A stretch of 64,000 nucleotides of DNA from Chthonomonas sp. UBA2785 (lineage in GTDB: Bacteria > Armatimonadota > Fimbriimonadia > Fimbriimonadales > Fimbriimonadaceae), in assembly GCA_002352215.1 (NCBI GenBank), contig DEIB01000016.1, positions 1-64,000 of the forward strand, read 5' to 3'. Below, piece by piece: positions 44,126-50,648 of this stretch (positions are counted from its first letter, which is position 1; every line of letters begins with the position of its first letter). The notes below the pieces were generated by a model, which worked only from the letters and a program-made list of their open reading frames with translations, ran no database searches and had not been told where the DNA came from. The translations under genes and the position numbers were made by a program.

Positions 44126-44311
44126 TTACGGAACGGGGTCGTGACCGCCGGGGCGGCCAGGATGGCAGCGACCAATGCGCTTGAGCCCGAGCCACGATCC
44201 CTTGAGCAATCCGTACTTTTGGATGGCTTCCAATGTGTATTGGGAGCACGTCGGAGTGTATCGGCAACTGGGGGGCATCCACCGGGTCCCCTTTTGGTAG
44301 AGGCGGATCAT
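44126..44311 (-). CDS. yidD: Membrane protein insertion efficiency factor YidD
   Basis: 61 aa from the ATG at 44311, which overlaps the rnpA stop as ATGA; starts at 44383 and 44446 would give longer forms that overlap rnpA deeply. The family signature is intact: R-Y-T-P-T-C-S-Q-Y, A-I-Q-K-Y-G-L-L-K-G, L-K-R-I-G-R-C-H-P and G-G-H-D-P-V-P at the end, including the conserved Cys pair. It is a peripheral membrane protein aiding YidC. The short form begins M-I-R-L-Y-Q-K, near the usual amphipathic start. Confidence 0.88.
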   Translation of the reverse strand: MIRLYQKGTRWMPPSCRYTPTCSQYTLEAIQKYGLLKGSWLGLKRIGRCHPGRPGGHDPVP

Positions 44312-44646
44312 GAAGACGCCGAAGGCCCGTCCGAGCGAGAGCTTTGGACGGTCTCCATGAGGCGAGGAAGGACTTGAATCCATTGGGATAAGGTCACTTG
44401 GTCGGCGGAAGCCCGGGCGATGAGTACGGTATCGCATTGGGCCCACTGGTCATTCCAAACGATGCGAAGGGCCTCGCGGATGCGGCGGCGGGTCCGATTG
44501 CGGCGGGGGTGGTTGCCCAGAGCCCGTGCCACGCCGATCCCCACGCGGCCCGAGCCCGGAAGGCAGTGCATACGACAAAAATGTTCACGAGCGGACGCAC
44601 CTCTCGTGAACACCTGTTCAAAGTCGGCCTTAGGGAGCCCGTTCAG
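44308..44646 (-). CDS. rnpA: RNase P protein component, probable CTG start
   Basis: 112 aa if started at the CTG at 44646, which overlaps the rpmH stop as CTGA; the only standard start is a GTG at 44613 (101 aa). The CTG form keeps the conserved N-terminal helix (L-P-K-A-D-F-E-Q-V-F), which the GTG form cuts away. The core signature G-N-H-P-R-R-N-R-T-R-R-R-I-R-E is clear. No ATG, GTG or TTG occurs in frame between the GTG and an upstream stop inside rpmH. RnpA binds the RNase P RNA encoded at ~12 kb. Confidence 0.85.
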   Translation of the reverse strand: MNGLPKADFEQVFTRGASAREHFCRMHCLPGSGRVGIGVARALGNHPRRNRTRRRIREALRIVWNDQWAQCDTVLIARASADQVTLSQWIQVLPRLMETVQSSRSDGPSASS

Positions 44647-44777
44647 GCGCCTAAGCGCGCACGGCCCTTGGCACGGCGGCGGCGAAGAACGTTCTGGCCG
44701 TCCTGAGTGCGCATCCGGATTCGGAAGCCGTGCGTCTTAGATCGCTTCCGGTTATTGGGTTGGAAAGTTCGCTTCAT
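44643..44777 (-). CDS. rpmH: Ribosomal protein bL34
   Basis: 44 aa, the normal length. M-K-R-T-F-Q-P-N-N-R-K-R-S-K-T-H-G-F-R is the invariant bL34 start, and it continues with R-M-R-T and R-R-R-A-K-G-R. An in-frame longer ORF reaches 45020 but has no conservation. It opens the rpmH-rnpA-yidD-yidC-jag block. An unusual point is that no dnaA or visible DnaA boxes lie upstream; leuC does, on the same strand. Confidence 0.97.
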   Translation of the reverse strand: MKRTFQPNNRKRSKTHGFRIRMRTQDGQNVLRRRRAKGRARLGA

Positions 44778-44862
44778 CGTTCTGGTCCTCGCAGAGAATG
44801 GTCGGACAAAGATACCCCGAAGCCGCACAACAGACGTGTCATGCGGCCCGAAATTCCCGGCG

Positions 44863-46254
44863 CTAGGCCGGAAGGAAGGGGCGAGGATCGGCCAGATGAC
44901 CTCGAATCGCCGCCGCCGCCGCCGAGATGGGGCTGACCAAGTGCGTCCGGCTTCCCGGTCCTTGGCGGCCTTCGTAGGGTCGGTTGCTGGTGCTGGCGCT
45001 GCGCTCGCCGGGGCGCACAATGTCCCCGTTCATGCCCAGGCACATGCTGCAACCGGCACGGTGCCATTCCCAGCCGGAGTCCTTAAAGATCTGGTCCAGC
45101 CCTTCGCTTTCGGCCTGGATGCGGACTTCTTCACTGCCCGGCACCACGAGGGCACGAACGCCGGAGGCCACCTGGTGCCCCCGCATCACTTGGGCGGCGG
45201 CGCGCAGGTCTTCGATCCGCGAGTTGGTGCAGCTACCTAGGAACACGGTGTTCACGGTCAGTTCTTCGATGCTTTGCCCGGGGCTGACACCCATGTACAT
45301 CTGGGCGCGCTTCTCCGAGGCGTCCTTGGGTTCGGGGATCGACCCCGTAACGTCGACCGTCATGGCCGGCGTGGTGCCCCAGGTGACTTGCGGCACCAGG
45401 GCCGAGGCATCGATCTCAATCTCCCGGTCGAACGTAGCCCCCTCGTCGGTGGCCAGTTGCCGCCACTCGGCGATCATGCGCTCAAGGTCCGCGCCCTTGG
45501 GGGCAAACGGGCGATCTACTGCCGCAATGAACTCAAACGTGGTGTCGTCCGGGGCAATCATCCCGGCCCGCGCCCCCATTTCGATGCTCATGTTGGCCAT
45601 CGTCATGCGGCCTTGCATCGAGAGCGACCGCACGGCTTCGCCGCGATACTCCACCACGTGGCCGGTGCCGCCGCCCGCACCGAGGGTGCGGATGATGTAA
45701 AGAATCAAGTCTTTGGCCGTGACACCGTAACCCAGTTGCCCGCGCGCATTCACCGCCAGGGTCTTGGGTTGCTTGGGCGAGCGCAACGTCTGCGTGGCCA
45801 GCACGTGCTCCACTTCGGTGGTGCCAATCCCGAACGCGAGCGCCCCAAACGCGCCGTGGGTGCTGGTGTGGCTGTCGCCGCACACGATGGTAAGGCCGGG
45901 CAGCGTGATGCCCATCTGCGGGCCAATGACGTGGACGATGCCCTGCCCCCGGTCGCCGTAGCCATAGAGCTTCACCCCGAACTCTTCACAGTTGCGGCGC
46001 ATGGCTTCCAATTGCTGGCCACTCAGCGTGCTCGGGTCAATCGGGCGGCCGTCGGTCGGCACGTTGTGGTCCACCGTGGCAAAGGTTAGGTCGGGCCGGC
46101 GCACGGGTCGCCCGGCCTCTCGCAGACCATCAAACGCTTGGGGACTCGTGACCTCGTGAATCAGGTGGCGATCGATATAGAGCAGCACGCCGCCCCCTTC
46201 GAGTTCGGTGACGACATGGTTGTCCCAAACCTTTTCAAACAGTGTTTGCGCCAT
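44863..46254 (-). CDS. leuC: 3-isopropylmalate dehydratase large subunit
   Basis: 463 aa, standard LeuC length. It isomerises 2- to 3-isopropylmalate in leucine synthesis with a 4Fe-4S cluster. The cluster Cys residues are in G-S-C-T-N-S and C-S-M-C-L-G-M-N, and H-N-V-P-T and G-D-S-H-T-S-T-H-G-A-F-G-A active-site motifs are present. The partner leuD is not adjacent, although leuCD normally pair. rpmH follows 85 bp downstream. The small Cys-rich gene ends 10 bp upstream, and a TAGAAT hexamer lies 12 nt before the ATG inside that gene. Confidence 0.97.
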   Translation of the reverse strand: MAQTLFEKVWDNHVVTELEGGGVLLYIDRHLIHEVTSPQAFDGLREAGRPVRRPDLTFATVDHNVPTDGRPIDPSTLSGQQLEAMRRNCEEFGVKLYGYGDRGQGIVHVIGPQMGITLPGLTIVCGDSHTSTHGAFGALAFGIGTTEVEHVLATQTLRSPKQPKTLAVNARGQLGYGVTAKDLILYIIRTLGAGGGTGHVVEYRGEAVRSLSMQGRMTMANMSIEMGARAGMIAPDDTTFEFIAAVDRPFAPKGADLERMIAEWRQLATDEGATFDREIEIDASALVPQVTWGTTPAMTVDVTGSIPEPKDASEKRAQMYMGVSPGQSIEELTVNTVFLGSCTNSRIEDLRAAAQVMRGHQVASGVRALVVPGSEEVRIQAESEGLDQIFKDSGWEWHRAGCSMCLGMNGDIVRPGERSASTSNRPYEGRQGPGSRTHLVSPISAAAAAIRGHLADPRPFLPA

Positions 46255-46264
46255 GAATGTCGCC

Positions 46265-46513
46265 CTATTCTACGCCCTCGGCGGGCGGCCGTGATGCAGG
46301 ACGAGGAGGAGCGGGGCGTCGCGAGGAGGGTCGAGACGGGGCCGGAGTGCGGCTTTGAATGAGGCGTTCCCGGTAATCCGAGAGCGGGCAGATGGCGCGC
46401 AAGCCCAAGACATTAGCCGCCTCCACCGCCTGATCCCAGCGGAGAGGGTTCACTTTGCCGTCCCGACATCGCTCGACATCCGGGTCGTACCGTGGGCAGT
46501 CACGACATCTCAT
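46265..46513 (-). CDS. Small Cys-containing protein, unknown function
   Basis: 82 aa. Four Cys (C-R-D-C near residues 3-6, then ~16 and ~42) could hold a zinc ion or Fe-S cluster. The last ~28 residues are Pro/Arg/Ser-rich and disordered. It is divergent from the gene at 46531 and lies directly upstream of leuC in the same direction. I do not recognise it; the Cys spacing and the compact N-terminal part make it likely to be real, but a short ORF of this type can occur by chance. Confidence 0.45.
   Translation of the reverse strand: MRCRDCPRYDPDVERCRDGKVNPLRWDQAVEAANVLGLRAICPLSDYRERLIQSRTPAPSRPSSRRPAPPRPASRPPAEGVE
46267..46272 (-). promoter_or_regulatory. -10-like TAGAAT for leuC
   Basis: TAGAAT on the minus strand ends 12 nt before the leuC ATG, inside the last codons of the 82-aa gene. 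Confidence 0.4.
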
Positions 46514-46517
46514 CAGT

Positions 46518-46523
46518 TAGAAT
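46518..46523 (+). promoter_or_regulatory. -10-like TAGAAT upstream of the gene at 46531
   Basis: TAGAAT ends 7 nt before the ATG at 46531. It overlaps an earlier in-frame ATG (46522), which argues against that start. Confidence 0.55.
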
Positions 46524-46530
46524 GGTTTTC

Positions 46531-47523
46531 ATGCTACCGGTTGCAGTCCTCGTCGCGGCGCAGCAAAATGCCATGACCCAGGATTCGGTGACGTACCGAG
46601 ATGGCCTCATTTCGGTGGTATTGGCCGAGCAGCGAAGCCAAGTGCGCATTGCCGACCGCCTGCCTGAGCTTCCGCGCACGGTCTCCCGCCAGATGTTTCA
46701 GCTCGGTGCCACCAAGGTCACTTTTGACAAGGACGGTCTGCTGATTGAGAAGAACGGCTGGAAGGGCCGCAGCCGCCTGGCAAGCGTGCCGACTTCGGAC
46801 GTGCTGTTCACCCCCGAAATCATCGCCGAACACCGCGCCATGGCGAACCGGGGCGAAATCAGCCTCAACGTCTCGGCCATGAATGGCGCCGTCGCGGTGG
46901 ACGACAAGCTTTACATGTGGTTGCGTTGGGAGCGCAAGACCGGGGAAAGCTGGCTGGAGGGCGTTTTTGAACTCGATGCCTCGCTGGAGCAACCCACCAC
47001 CAAGTTCATCGGCAAGATGCCGGGCAACAGCTTTGCCACCGGCGTGGCGAATGATCGACTCCGACTGGATGGCGAGGAACTGATCGCCCCGGTGCGGGCG
47101 CAGGAAGGCTGGGGGCTGGGCCGCTTTAAGCTTGCCGACGGCACCACCACCTTCGAAAAAGCCGCCTCCCAGGCCAAAGACGCCTTCTTCGTGCCCGGCA
47201 GCAAGATGATGGCGACCGTGCGTGGCACGAGCTACGGCACCACCATCGTAGGGTTGTGGGGGCCGGGGTTCGGCTACCGCGAGACGATTGAAAGCCGAGG
47301 CACCCTCGCCGGGATTTACGAGCCCGGAATCGTGGTGTTCCGCTTCGGAGGAACGGACGTCGTCTCACACGGGCAAACCGGCGCCAAGATGGCCATTCCG
47401 AAGGGCGCAGGCTTCCGGGCCATTCCGGGCGGGCTGGTCTACTGGGAACCCAACGCCAACCCTAAGCGGGTGACGGTGGTGGATCGCTCCTTCATCAATC
47501 GCGCCACGTGGGCGGCTCAATAA
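46531..47523 (+). CDS. Secreted protein of unknown function
   Basis: 330 aa from the ATG at 46531. The first ~10 residues (M-L-P-V-A-V-L-V-A-A) resemble a very short signal peptide. The rest is rich in beta-strand-like alternation with repeated G-x-x-x-x-x-W/F patterns, suggesting a beta-propeller or beta-sandwich, but I recognise no family. No cysteines or catalytic motifs stand out. It converges on the Gfo/Idh/MocA gene, with stop codons 2 nt apart. Confidence 0.6.
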   Translation: MLPVAVLVAAQQNAMTQDSVTYRDGLISVVLAEQRSQVRIADRLPELPRTVSRQMFQLGATKVTFDKDGLLIEKNGWKGRSRLASVPTSDVLFTPEIIAEHRAMANRGEISLNVSAMNGAVAVDDKLYMWLRWERKTGESWLEGVFELDASLEQPTTKFIGKMPGNSFATGVANDRLRLDGEELIAPVRAQEGWGLGRFKLADGTTTFEKAASQAKDAFFVPGSKMMATVRGTSYGTTIVGLWGPGFGYRETIESRGTLAGIYEPGIVVFRFGGTDVVSHGQTGAKMAIPKGAGFRAIPGGLVYWEPNANPKRVTVVDRSFINRATWAAQ

Positions 47524-47525
47524 GC

Positions 47526-48503
47526 CTAGACAGTCGCGGGTTCAGGTTGCCCCAAGCTGCGGTAGGCCGCTAAGGCCACCGCCGAGGCCGCCAAGCCATC
47601 CTGCGCCGAGGTGAGCGGCTCTCGCCCTTCCGCGATGGCATTGAGAAACTCTTCCACCATCAGCCGGTCGAGGTCGGCGCCAATGCCATTCATCCGCAGG
47701 CCACTGGCATCCGTGGGATAGACCTCCATCCCGTAGCCAAAGAGGTCCGCCTCGGCAATGCCCTGGTCGCCCACCACCCGCAGCGTGACGTCGGCCCATG
47801 TCTTGTAGCCAGCCGGGCGGCTCCAACTGCTGTCCAGCGTGGCAAAAATGCCGCCCGGGAACTCAATGGTCACCATCGCCGTGTCGTCGAACTCACCTTG
47901 GAATCGGTTGTTCCCCGTCTGGGCTTGCACGCGCACCGGCTCGGCCCCCAGCAGACGCCGCAACAAATCCGTCACGTGAACGGTGTGGTCAATCATCGCC
48001 CCGCCGCCGCTCAGGCTAGGGTCGGTAAACCAGCCGCCCGGGCACGTGCCTCGATTGGTGGTGGCCAGCGCCAAAACCTGACCGATCTCGCCCCGTTGCA
48101 CCCGCGCCTTGAGGTCGGCGAAAACGGGGGAGAACGGGCACGGGAAGGCGGTCATCAAGGTGGTCTTTAAGCCCGGGAGAAGCGCCTTGATCCGAGCGGC
48201 ATCCGCTTCGCTCCCCACAATCGGCTTCTCGCAGAGCACGTGGCATCCGGCGGCCACCGCCGCTTCGATGTGATCCACGTGCTTGAGGTTTTCGCTGCAG
48301 ATCACCACGGCGTCACTAGCGGCCAGCAGTTCGTCCAGAGTGGCAAAGGTGTTCCACCCGTAGGTGGCGCAAAGCTGGGCCATCCGCGTCGGCTCGTCGT
48401 CCCATCCGCCCACCACTTGCACGCGGTCGGACATCTGATTGAGGACGCGGGCGTAGCTGCCCACATGCAGGTGCGCCGAACTCACCAAGCCAACTCGGAT
48501 CAT
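47526..48503 (-). CDS. Gfo/Idh/MocA-family oxidoreductase
   Basis: 325 aa. The N-terminal Rossmann domain binds NAD(P) (V-G-L-V-S-S-A-H, then V-V-I-C-S-E-N and C-E-K-P-I in place of the usual E-K-P), and the C-terminal domain has the beta-sheet substrate fold (G-G-G-A-M-I-D-H-T-V-H-V-T-D-L-L). The E-K-P Lys and D-H-T-V-H motif are the expected catalytic parts. Members oxidise sugars, inositols and related compounds; the substrate cannot be told. It ends 2 bp from the convergent gene, and tsaE lies upstream on the same strand. Confidence 0.9.
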   Translation of the reverse strand: MIRVGLVSSAHLHVGSYARVLNQMSDRVQVVGGWDDEPTRMAQLCATYGWNTFATLDELLAASDAVVICSENLKHVDHIEAAVAAGCHVLCEKPIVGSEADAARIKALLPGLKTTLMTAFPCPFSPVFADLKARVQRGEIGQVLALATTNRGTCPGGWFTDPSLSGGGAMIDHTVHVTDLLRRLLGAEPVRVQAQTGNNRFQGEFDDTAMVTIEFPGGIFATLDSSWSRPAGYKTWADVTLRVVGDQGIAEADLFGYGMEVYPTDASGLRMNGIGADLDRLMVEEFLNAIAEGREPLTSAQDGLAASAVALAAYRSLGQPEPATV

Positions 48504-48526
48504 GCGCTCTAGTATGCCCCGCCGAC

Positions 48527-48952
48527 TTAGGAAAGAGCGGGGATGGTGCGACCCGGGGGCGGTGTGACGCGAAGCTCACGGCCTTCGGGCTCAACGGGCA
48601 CGATCTCAACGCGCCATCGAGACTCCTCGTCCACCAGTTCGTCGAGCCCCTTGGGCCACTCGATCAGGACGATGTGCGTGTCGAGAAGATCTTCCAGCCC
48701 AATACCCTCGGGCGATTCAATCCGGTAGAGATCGAGGTGAGCCACCGGCGGCTCCAAATCGTAAACGCTGAGTAAGTTAAAAGACGGCGACCGCACCGCG
48801 CCCGCCCAGCCTCGGGCCTGCAAAATGCCGCGCACGAGGGTCGTCTTGCCGGCCCCCAGCGGGCCGTTCAGTTCCACCACATCGCCCGCTTCTAGCAGGG
48901 CTGATAGCTTCGCCCCGACGGCAAGAGTGGCCGCTTCGTCGGGCAAGATCAT
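48527..48952 (-). CDS. tsaE: tRNA threonylcarbamoyladenosine synthesis ATPase TsaE
   Basis: 141 aa. Walker A in G-P-L-G-A-G-K-T-T-L-V-R-G (~33-45), then S-P-S-F-N-L-L and H-L-D-L-Y-R-I, the signature of TsaE. It supports TsaB/TsaD in adding t6A at position 37 of tRNAs. Its partners are not in the window. TATAGT lies 6 nt before the ATG at 48952. Confidence 0.93.
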   Translation of the reverse strand: MILPDEAATLAVGAKLSALLEAGDVVELNGPLGAGKTTLVRGILQARGWAGAVRSPSFNLLSVYDLEPPVAHLDLYRIESPEGIGLEDLLDTHIVLIEWPKGLDELVDEESRWRVEIVPVEPEGRELRVTPPPGRTIPALS

Positions 48953-48958
48953 AAATTC

Positions 48959-48964
48959 ACTATA
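48959..48964 (-). promoter_or_regulatory. -10-like TATAGT for tsaE
   Basis: TATAGT on the minus strand ends 6 nt before the ATG at 48952. It also lies just after the flagellin terminator hairpin. Confidence 0.5.
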
Positions 48965-48980
48965 GGGCGAATATGTAAAG

Positions 48981-49005
48981 CGACCCGGGCATTACGCCCG
49001 GGCCG
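48981..49005 (-). terminator. Hairpin after the flagellin gene
   Basis: Perfect 7-bp G/C-rich arms (48984-48990 against 48996-49002) with a 5-nt loop, followed on the minus strand by C-G-C-T-T-T-A. It lies 30-55 bp after the flagellin stop and before tsaE, so it likely ends the abundant flagellin message. Confidence 0.65.
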
Positions 49006-49036
49006 TCTCTTCGCTTCATAAGGGAAATCCCTACGT

Positions 49037-50437
49037 TTAACCCTGCAGCAGGCTGAGAACCGCTTGCGGGGCCTGGTTAGCCTGCGCCAGCATCGAGATA
49101 CCGCTTTGTTGCAGGATCTGCAGCTTGGTGTAGTTGGTCATTTCTTGAGCCACGTCCACCTCACGGATGCTGGATTCGGTCGCCGCCAAGCTTTCCTTAG
49201 CCACGCCGAGGGCGCGCATGTTCGATTCCAACGTGTTCTTCATGAACGAACCGATGTTCGCTCGCAGAGTGTTCACGTTCGTAATCGCGCTGTCGATCGA
49301 TTCCAGGGCGGTCTGCACCGAGGTGCCGGTGATGTCCACCGAACCGAGGCCCAGGTTGCTGGCCGACATGTTGCCGAGGTTCAACGTCACCGTTTCGCCG
49401 GCATTGGCCCCGACCTGGAATTGCGCTCCTTGAGTGAAGACCTGAATGACGTTGCCCTTGTCACTCACGGAGTTCGCGCTGGCGTTAAGGCCAATCACGT
49501 TCCCACTCACATCACGCAGCTCCAGGCCCTTGCCTCGGCTGAAAGCGGCCGTCGTCGTCGCGCCACCCACGGTGTAGCTCACCGTAGCGACGGCGTCTTC
49601 ACCCACGTCACTGGCCGAACCGGCAGCGGTGTTGATCACACCCGCACTCGTCGTCAGCTGCACGGCCTTATCGGAACCGTACTGGGTGTTGGTCAGCACC
49701 AGTTGGTTGCCACCGTTCACCGTCGCGCTCACGCCGGTTTCACCGATGGCAGCATTCACCATGTCCACCAGTTGGTCTCGCGTGGTGGCAGCGGTGGTTT
49801 CGAAGGTCTTTCCGTTCAGAGTGAACTGACCCGCACCCACCAGCACCGTACCGGCCGTGTAGGCCTGCGTCCCGGTGAGGGTGGCTCGGCCGGCGGCCGT
49901 CGTCACGTTCACACCCAGGGTGCCGTTGGAGTTGAGGGTGGTACCGGCAAACGAACCGCTCGTGTACACGTTGGTGATCACGTTGAGGTTGTTGATATTG
50001 GCTTGCACCCCGGCCGACCCGTCCAGCATCTTCTTGCGACCAAACGAGGTCGTGCTGGCCAAGCGGTCAATCGAGTTGAGGATGTTGTTCAACTGCGTTT
50101 GGTTGGCTTGCTTTTGGTCGGCATCGTACGTACCATTGCCGTTGGCCACCGCCAGGGCACGGGCGTCTCTGAGCAGGCGGCTCATCTCATCCAGCGCCCC
50201 GTCGGCGGTCTTGGCAAAGTTCAATGCGTCTTGGTTGTTGCGCAGAGCGGCGTCCATCCCACCCAACTGGGCGCGGAAGTTTTCGCTCGCAATCAAACCG
50301 GCCGGGTCGTCCGAGCCGTTGACGATGCGCAAACCGGTCGAAAGCCGGTTAATAGATCGGTTCAAGTCACTTGAGGTGCCGTTGAGGTTGCGCAAGGCAC
50401 CCATGGCGGCAACGTTGGTGTTGATACGAAAAGACAT
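49037..50437 (-). CDS. fliC: Flagellin
   Basis: 466 aa. The conserved N-terminal D0/D1 region begins M-S-F-R-I-N-T-N-V-A-A-M and contains I-N-R-L-S-T-G-L-R-I-V-N-G-S-D-D-P-A-G-L. The C-terminal D0/D1 region ends with L-Q-I-L-Q-Q-S-G-I-S-M-L-A-Q-A-N-Q-A-P-Q-A-V-L-S-L-L. The middle (~150-370) is a variable, Thr/Ala/Gly-rich filament surface with many Thr, a possible O-glycosylation target. No other flagellar gene is nearby, as is common for flagellin. Two tandem sigma-28-like sites lie upstream. Confidence 0.97.
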   Translation of the reverse strand: MSFRINTNVAAMGALRNLNGTSSDLNRSINRLSTGLRIVNGSDDPAGLIASENFRAQLGGMDAALRNNQDALNFAKTADGALDEMSRLLRDARALAVANGNGTYDADQKQANQTQLNNILNSIDRLASTTSFGRKKMLDGSAGVQANINNLNVITNVYTSGSFAGTTLNSNGTLGVNVTTAAGRATLTGTQAYTAGTVLVGAGQFTLNGKTFETTAATTRDQLVDMVNAAIGETGVSATVNGGNQLVLTNTQYGSDKAVQLTTSAGVINTAAGSASDVGEDAVATVSYTVGGATTTAAFSRGKGLELRDVSGNVIGLNASANSVSDKGNVIQVFTQGAQFQVGANAGETVTLNLGNMSASNLGLGSVDITGTSVQTALESIDSAITNVNTLRANIGSFMKNTLESNMRALGVAKESLAATESSIREVDVAQEMTNYTKLQILQQSGISMLAQANQAPQAVLSLLQG

Positions 50438-50441
50438 GCGT

Positions 50442-50468
50442 TTTCCCTAGCAAAGCCGCCGGCATTTA
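50442..50468 (-). promoter_or_regulatory. Sigma-28-like promoter, proximal copy
   Basis: On the minus strand TAAA is followed by 15 nt and then TAGGGAAA. The site ends 4 nt before the flagellin ATG, so a transcript from it would be leaderless. Flagellar sigma factors (FliA/SigD) use TAAA-N15-GCCGATAA-type promoters; the -10 here deviates from that consensus. Confidence 0.4.
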
Positions 50469-50517
50469 TGCGAGCCAGTGGTTCTGCCAGGTGTCTTGTT
50501 CCGCACGAGACTTCTTG

Positions 50518-50544
50518 TTTACCTAGTAAAAATACTGGGATTTA
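50518..50544 (-). promoter_or_regulatory. Sigma-28-like promoter, distal copy
   Basis: On the minus strand TAAA is followed by 15 nt and then TAGGTAAA. It lies 76 bp upstream of the proximal copy and matches it at 19 of 27 positions, including all of TAAAT and TAGG-AAA. Confidence 0.45.
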
Positions 50545-50648
50545 GCAGAATTACCAGGTTTTTTGTTTCCCGGTATGAATGGGGGCTCATTCGGCGAGTT
50601 TTGAACTTGGATGACGGGCAGCGGCCGCACGGGGTAAACCAGCACCTC

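Noticed and set aside
44778..44862. Replication origin next to rpmH
   Set aside because: Only 85 bp, no TTATCCACA-like boxes, no dnaA nearby.
50438..50520. Sigma-54 promoter upstream of flagellin (TGGCAG... near 50490)
   Set aside because: The GG-N10-GC spacing required for a -24/-12 element is not met; the TAAA-N15 sites fit better.
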